Translations under genes and position numbers: made by a program
Assembly: GCA_963811605.1 (NCBI GenBank)
Contig: CAWESA010000013.1
Coordinates: 1-64,000, forward strand
DNA: 64,000 bases
Reading direction: 5' to 3'
Source of the DNA: CAVQLX01 sp963811605
GTDB taxonomy: Bacteria > Desulfobacterota > Binatia > DP-6
Shown: positions 59,929 through 64,000 of the stretch, in pieces
Position numbering within the stretch: position 1 is the first letter of the stretch
Layout of the letters: each line of letters begins with the position of its first letter
Notes under the pieces: model-generated
Told to the model about the DNA's origin: nothing
The model's input: only the letters and a program-made list of their open reading frames with translations
Databases searched by the model: none

Positions 59929-61749
59929 GTGAGTGGAACCGCCGAGCGCCTGCAAGCCATCGAGGCCGTGACCAACTACCACCCCACCACGGAACCGCTC
60001 TCGTTCTCGAAGGTTCCGGCCAGCGAGCTATTTGGATCGAACGTTTTCGGCCGCGCCGTCATGAAGCAGCGGCTCTCCCGAAGCCGGTCTATCAGTCGAT
60101 GGCCCGTACCATCGACGAAGGCAGCGGTCTCGATCCCTCGATCGCCGACAGCGTCGCCGCGGCGATGAAGGACTGGGCGATCGAGAAGGGGGCGACGCAC
60201 CAAGGCCGCGACCGTCTTCTCGTTCGCCGGCGCGGAGCAGGAGTACTTCCTCATCGACCGGCCCTTCTACTTCTCGCGACCCGACCTGGTGTCGACGGGC
60301 CGCACCCTGTTCGGCGCCCCCCCGCCGAAGGGGCAGGAGTTCGAGGATCACTACTTCGGCGCCATCCCGGAGCGCGTGCTGGCCTTCATGCTCGAGTGCG
60401 AGCGCGAGCTCTACAAGCTCGGCATTCCGGTGAAGACGCGGCACAACGAGGTCGCCCCCGGGCAGTACGAGGTGGCCCCCGTGTTCGAGACCGCCAATCT
60501 CGCGACCGACCACCAGCAGCTCCTCATGGTGACGCTCCGGCGCGTGGCCGAGCGGTACGGGATGGCCTGCCTGTTCCACGAGAAGCCGTTCGCGGGCGTG
60601 AACGGCTCGGGCAAGCACGTCAACTTCTCGCTCGGCAACGCGACCCAGGGCAACCTCCTCGATCCCGGCGAGACGCCGCACGAGAACGCCCAGTTCCTGG
60701 TCTTCTGCGCCGCCGTGATCCGAGCGGTGGACACGTACTCGTCGCTGCTGCGTGCGGTCGTGGCGACCGCTGCCAACGATCACCGCCTGGGGGCCAACGA
60801 AGCGCCCCCCGCGATCATCTCGATCTTCCTCGGGGACCAGCTGACCGACGTCTTCGACCAGATCTCCAGGGGGACACCGACGAGCTCGAAGGGAAAGGGC
60901 ACCCTCACGGTCGGCTGCGACACGCTGCCGCCGCTGCCGAAGGACCCGGGCGACCGCAACCGGACCAGCCCGTTCGCGTTCTGCGGCAATCGCTTCGAGT
61001 TCCGCGCGGTCGGCTCCGGGCAGTCGATCGCCGGCCCGATGGTCGCCATCAACACCATCCTCGCCGAGTCGCTCGACTGGATCGCGAGCCGGCTCGAGCA
61101 GACGGTCGCGAAGGACCCGGCCGGCCTGAACGCGGCGATCCAGAGCCTGCTCCAGTCCATCATGAAGGAGCACGGTCGGGTCGTGTTCAACGGCGACGGC
61201 TACGCGGCCGCGTGGCACGAGGAAGCGGAAGCGCGCCGGCTGCCCAACTTCCGCACCTCGGTGGATGTCCTGCCGGTCCTCGGCAGCGACGAGATCCGAT
61301 CCTTGTTCGCGAAGTACGGCGTGCTGACGGAGCGCGAGCTCGCGAGCCGCGAGGAGGTCTACCTCGAGCAGTACGTGAAGAGCGTCAACGTCGAGGGGCG
61401 CACCGCGATCGAGATGGCGAGGACGATCATCTTCCCGGCGGCGATCCGCTACCAGGGGCAGCTGGCCTCGACCTGCGCCAGCCTGAAATCGGTCGGCTAT
61501 CAGGTCGACACCAACACGCTCGACAAGCTCACGACGCTCGTGAAGGAGCTCCAGGACGGCATCGCCGGGCTGGAGACGGCGATGGAGCAGGACGGCTTCC
61601 CCGATACCCTCGAGCATGCCCGGCACTGCTGCACGCAGGTGCTGCCCGCCATGGCGGTGCTGCGCAAGACCGGCGACGTGCTCGAGGGCATGGTCGCGGA
61701 CGATCTGTGGCCGCTGGCGACCTACCAGGAGATGCTCTTCATCAAGTAG
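59929..61749 (+). pseudogene. glnN: type III glutamine synthetase (GlnN), frameshift and internal deletion
   Basis: The gene starts at GTG 59929 with AGAGGGGAG 7 nt upstream and reads VTNYHPTTEPLSFSKVPASE, FGSNVFGRAVMKQRL. A dinucleotide surplus (CTCTC, about 60075) shifts the frame. PKPVYQSMARTIDEGSG and MKDWAIEKGATH follow in the second frame. At about 60200 some 110-120 residues are lost, including the GLTAEKHD-type active-site block, and a third frame resumes with KAATVFSFAGAEQEYFLIDR. From there the enzyme is complete to MLFIK at 61749 (EVAPGQYEVAP, NGSGKHVNFSLG, CGNRFEFRAVG). Normal length is about 720 residues. The encoded enzyme cannot work as it stands. Confidence 0.88.
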
Positions 61750-61842
61750 CGCAGGGCCGCAGGCCGTCCTCGCGGCGCGCGGCCCGGCCGGATCTCCGTG
61801 GCGCGAGCGTGCGCGGCCCCGGTGTGCGATGACCCGCACGGC

Positions 61843-63330
61843 ATGCAGCCGCAGGACCCGGCGACCGGGGCTCGTGTGACCGGCGTCCACGACAGAGACC
61901 AGACCACCCTGCGCAAGGGATTCGACCTGCGCTCCGCCTGGGCGCTGTCGTTCGCCGACGTCTCGCCGATCGTCGCCCTCTACGCCATCTTCGCGCTCTG
62001 CCTGCTCGCCGCCGGTCCGGCGTTCTGGTGGGCGTTTCCCCTCGTGCTCGCCGGCCAGCTCCTGGTCGCCTGCGTCTTCGCCGAACTGGCCTCCCGCTGG
62101 CCGTACGAAGGCAGCGTCTACCAGTGGGCGCGGCACGTGCACGGGACCACGGCGGGGTGGTTCGCCGGCTGGGCATACATGTGGGGACTGACCATCGCCC
62201 TCTCCACCCTGTCGTACGGGGCCGCGGGGTTCATGCTCCAGGCGCTCGGCGTGACCGAGCCCGGCAAGTGGGTCACGGTGACGACCGCTCTGGGCGTGGT
62301 CGCCCTCGGCAGCCTCGCGAACATCGTCGGCCGCCGTACGCTCAAGCTCCTCGTCGCCGCCAGCCTGACGTGCGAGGTCCTCGCGTCGGTGGGCCTCGGC
62401 ACGATCCTGCTCCTCTTCTACCGCCGGAGTCCCGTCGGCATCCTGTTCGACGGCATGGAGAGCACGCACGGGGGGCCCTGGGCGTCGGGCCTCCTGCTCG
62501 CCGCCGCCTACGTCGGGTGGTCGTTCATGGGCTTCGAGGCGGCGGGCTCGATCGCCGAGGAGGTGGAGGACGCCGAGCGGGCCGTGCCCATGGCCCTCAT
62601 CCTCGGGCTGCTCTCCGTCGGCGTCGTCGTGATGTTCGCCGGCGCCGCCCTGATCCTCGCCATTCCCGACCTGCACGCCGTGATGGCAGGGCGGGTCGCG
62701 GACCCCGTCAGCGCCACGCTGGTGGCACACCTCGGCCCGGTCGTCGGCCGGCCCATGCTGATCATGTTCGTGATCGGCTTCGTCGCCAGCTTCCTCGCCG
62801 TGCAGGCCGCCGTGTCGCGCGCGATCTGGGCGTTCGCACGCGATCGCGCGCTGCCCGGCTGGCAGCACATCGGCCGGCTCGCGGGGCCCGAGCGGCTGCC
62901 GGTGAATGCGATCGCGCTCTCCGGAACCGGCGCGGCGGTGTTCGTCCTCCTGTCCGGATCGACCCTGTTCGCGATGCTGGTGAACTTCGCCACCGTCGGC
63001 TTCTACGTCTCGTACGGCATCCCGGTGTGGGCCGCCGCGCGCGCACACCTGCGCGGCGCCTGGCGGCCGGGGGTCTTCAGCCTTGGCCGCTTCAGCGCGC
63101 CGGTGACGTACGGCGCCGCACTCTGGCTGCTCGTGGAGACCGTCAACATCTGCTGGCCGCGCCGGACCGGGCAGCCCTGGTACATCGAATGGAGCATGGT
63201 GATCATGCCGAGCATCGTCGGGCTCGTCGGCGTCCTGCTGTACGCGGCGTGGTCGCGGCGGATCATGCCGTCGTGGTCGCCTGCCGGAGCCGACGTCGCG
63301 TCTCGCGGCCGGCCCGCCGACGGCGACTAG
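61843..63330 (+). CDS. amino-acid permease (APC superfamily)
   Basis: 495 residues with about 12 helices. The first helix region is RSAWALSFADVSPIVALYAI; the substrate-binding unwound helix VSPIVALYA matches the G-S/T-G-type region. Later YVGWSFMGFEAAGSIAEEVE is the conserved helix-6/7 motif of APC permeases and RAIWAFARDRALPGWQHIGR (about 330) marks loop 8-9. I use ATG 61843; GTG 61798 would add 15 residues. It follows the glutamine synthetase gene by 93 bp, suggesting uptake of an amino acid or amine as N source. Confidence 0.88.
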   Translation: MQPQDPATGARVTGVHDRDQTTLRKGFDLRSAWALSFADVSPIVALYAIFALCLLAAGPAFWWAFPLVLAGQLLVACVFAELASRWPYEGSVYQWARHVHGTTAGWFAGWAYMWGLTIALSTLSYGAAGFMLQALGVTEPGKWVTVTTALGVVALGSLANIVGRRTLKLLVAASLTCEVLASVGLGTILLLFYRRSPVGILFDGMESTHGGPWASGLLLAAAYVGWSFMGFEAAGSIAEEVEDAERAVPMALILGLLSVGVVVMFAGAALILAIPDLHAVMAGRVADPVSATLVAHLGPVVGRPMLIMFVIGFVASFLAVQAAVSRAIWAFARDRALPGWQHIGRLAGPERLPVNAIALSGTGAAVFVLLSGSTLFAMLVNFATVGFYVSYGIPVWAAARAHLRGAWRPGVFSLGRFSAPVTYGAALWLLVETVNICWPRRTGQPWYIEWSMVIMPSIVGLVGVLLYAAWSRRIMPSWSPAGADVASRGRPADGD

Positions 63331-64000
63331 CCGCGGCCCGTGACCTCGAGGAAGGCGCTCTTGAAGCGCTCCATGTCCGGCGCACTGCCGATCGAGACCC
63401 GGACGTGCGTCGGCCATACCGGCCACGGACGACCGATGTACACCTTGCGCCGCTTGAGCCCCTCGACCACCTCCAGGGTGGGCATGCCTGCGTCGACCAT
63501 GAGGTGATTGGCGACCGACGGCGTGTAGCGAAAGCCGTGCGCGTCGAAGAAGCGCTTCACGTCGTCGCGGCGCTGCGCGTTGCCGCGCTTGCGCGCCGCG
63601 ATGAGCTCGGTCTCGCCGAGCGCCGCATGCGCGGCGGCCATCGCGGTGGCGGGCATCGCCCCCGTGTTCCACGGCGTCATGCGCGCCAGCAGATCCTTGC
63701 GCCCGATCGCAAAGCCCGCGCGCAGCCCGGCCATGCCGTAGATCTTCGAGAAGGTGCGCAGGAGGACGACGTTCTTCTCCGCGCGCACCAGGTCGCTGCC
63801 GCGCGGCTCGTCGCACAGGTGGACGTACGCCTCGTCGAGCAGCACCACGGAACCGGGCGGGGCGGCGGCGACCAGCGCCTCGATGTCCGCGCGTGGCGTC
63901 ACCGTGCCGGTCGGATTGTTGGGATTGCACAGGTAGAACAGCCCGACCGGGTGCTGCCCGGATGCCGCCAGCATCGCCGGCAGGTCGTGCGACCCATCGC
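63327..64000 (-). CDS. PLP-dependent aminotransferase (histidinol-phosphate/aromatic type), 5' part outside window
   Basis: The C-terminal 223 residues of a class I/II aminotransferase. FYLCNPNNPTGTVTPRAD is the cofactor-phosphate-proximal motif, VVLLDEAYVHLCD the Asp/Tyr segment, and RTFSKIYGMAGLRAGFAIG holds the PLP Lys. SANHLMV-like VANHLMVDAGM and HVRVSIGSAPDMERF close the small domain, with the conserved substrate-carboxylate Arg. The pattern matches the HisC branch. It ends in a stop overlapping the permease stop (convergent, 4-nt overlap). The upstream part is cut by the window edge. Confidence 0.88.
   Translation of the reverse strand, partial: DGSHDLPAMLAASGQHPVGLFYLCNPNNPTGTVTPRADIEALVAAAPPGSVVLLDEAYVHLCDEPRGSDLVRAEKNVVLLRTFSKIYGMAGLRAGFAIGRKDLLARMTPWNTGAMPATAMAAAHAALGETELIAARKRGNAQRRDDVKRFFDAHGFRYTPSVANHLMVDAGMPTLEVVEGLKRRKVYIGRPWPVWPTHVRVSIGSAPDMERFKSAFLEVTGRG

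Noticed and set aside
60028..63930. Long antisense open frame (1300 codons, - strand)
   Set aside because: A shadow of glutamine synthetase, permease and aminotransferase sequence; the real aminotransferase is in another frame.
1..64000. CRISPR array, insertion sequence, rRNA or plasmid origin
   Set aside because: I looked for regular repeats, transposase motifs, rRNA and replication-initiator patterns and saw none; only the integrase fragment is mobile-element-like.

Overview
The window is 64 kb of GC-rich bacterial DNA. Genes are densely packed on both strands, with many ATGA/GTGA start-stop overlaps and many GTG starts. The gene content suggests a Gram-negative soil or freshwater aerobe: a haem-copper oxidase, a Rieske/cytochrome b module, lipoproteins, aromatic catabolism and many P450/monooxygenase genes. 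The secreted Cys-rich repeat protein and the Cys-tailed CocE-type hydrolase resemble proteins I associate with deltaproteobacterial-like Candidatus Binatia/Binatota. That placement is inference. One tRNA gene is present: selenocysteine tRNA, at 11559-11654.

Layout. (1) 1-11.5 kb is an accessory-looking block: an FAD-linked oxidase (broken), an enolase-superfamily enzyme (frameshifted), a TPP-dependent pyruvate-oxidase-like enzyme, an ASRT-type rhodopsin-transducer homologue, an SDR, a GH15 glucosidase, a small membrane protein, a CBS-pair protein, a tandem SpoIIAA-like protein and a Rho-N-type small protein. It ends in an integrase remnant 78 bp upstream of tRNA-Sec. Single-base frame breaks are concentrated here. 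(2) 11.7-16.4 kb: exported proteins, a split chromate transporter, a CYTH-like protein, methionine sulfoxide reductase A and an aldose epimerase. (3) 16.4-25.2 kb is a minus-strand respiratory operon: coxII(+cyt c)-coxI-coxIII-membrane protein-dihaem cyt c lipoprotein-Rieske-cyt b(+cyt c)-CtaG/ferredoxin fusion. (4) 25.2-29.7 kb: a TetR regulator divergent from an aromatic-catabolism operon (deleted P450, FAH-family hydrolase, extradiol dioxygenase, FAD monooxygenase). (5) 29.7-33.4 kb: a secreted CocE-like hydrolase and a C69-like peptidase. (6) 33.5-39.2 kb: surface glycan genes (membrane glycosyltransferase, flippase, ATP-grasp, GT4). (7) 39.3-41.5 kb: a ComA/ComB sulfolactate pair and DUF4126. 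(8) 41.7-46.1 kb: the Cys-rich secreted repeat protein with its own promoter and terminator, an amidohydrolase, a doubly truncated CehA/McbA-type metallohydrolase and a HAD phosphatase. (9) 46.4-55.8 kb is a carbon module: transketolase, phosphoketolase, phosphoglucomutase, glucan phosphorylase and ribose-5-phosphate isomerase. (10) 55.8-64 kb: tandem GFA protein, intact P450, zinc ribbon, MFS transporter, a broken type III glutamine synthetase behind a sigma-54-like promoter, an amino-acid permease, and a PLP aminotransferase cut by the window edge.

Two themes cross the window. First, several genes without an obvious Shine-Dalgarno carry a TA-containing -10-like box 5-8 nt before the start codon, suggesting leaderless transcripts. 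Second, three catabolic or nitrogen genes (P450 at 26.2 kb, CehA-type at 43.8-45.4 kb, glutamine synthetase at 60.2 kb) have clean internal or terminal deletions, and the first 11.5 kb is rich in 1-nt frame breaks. Whether these are real gene decay or assembly errors cannot be decided from the sequence alone.
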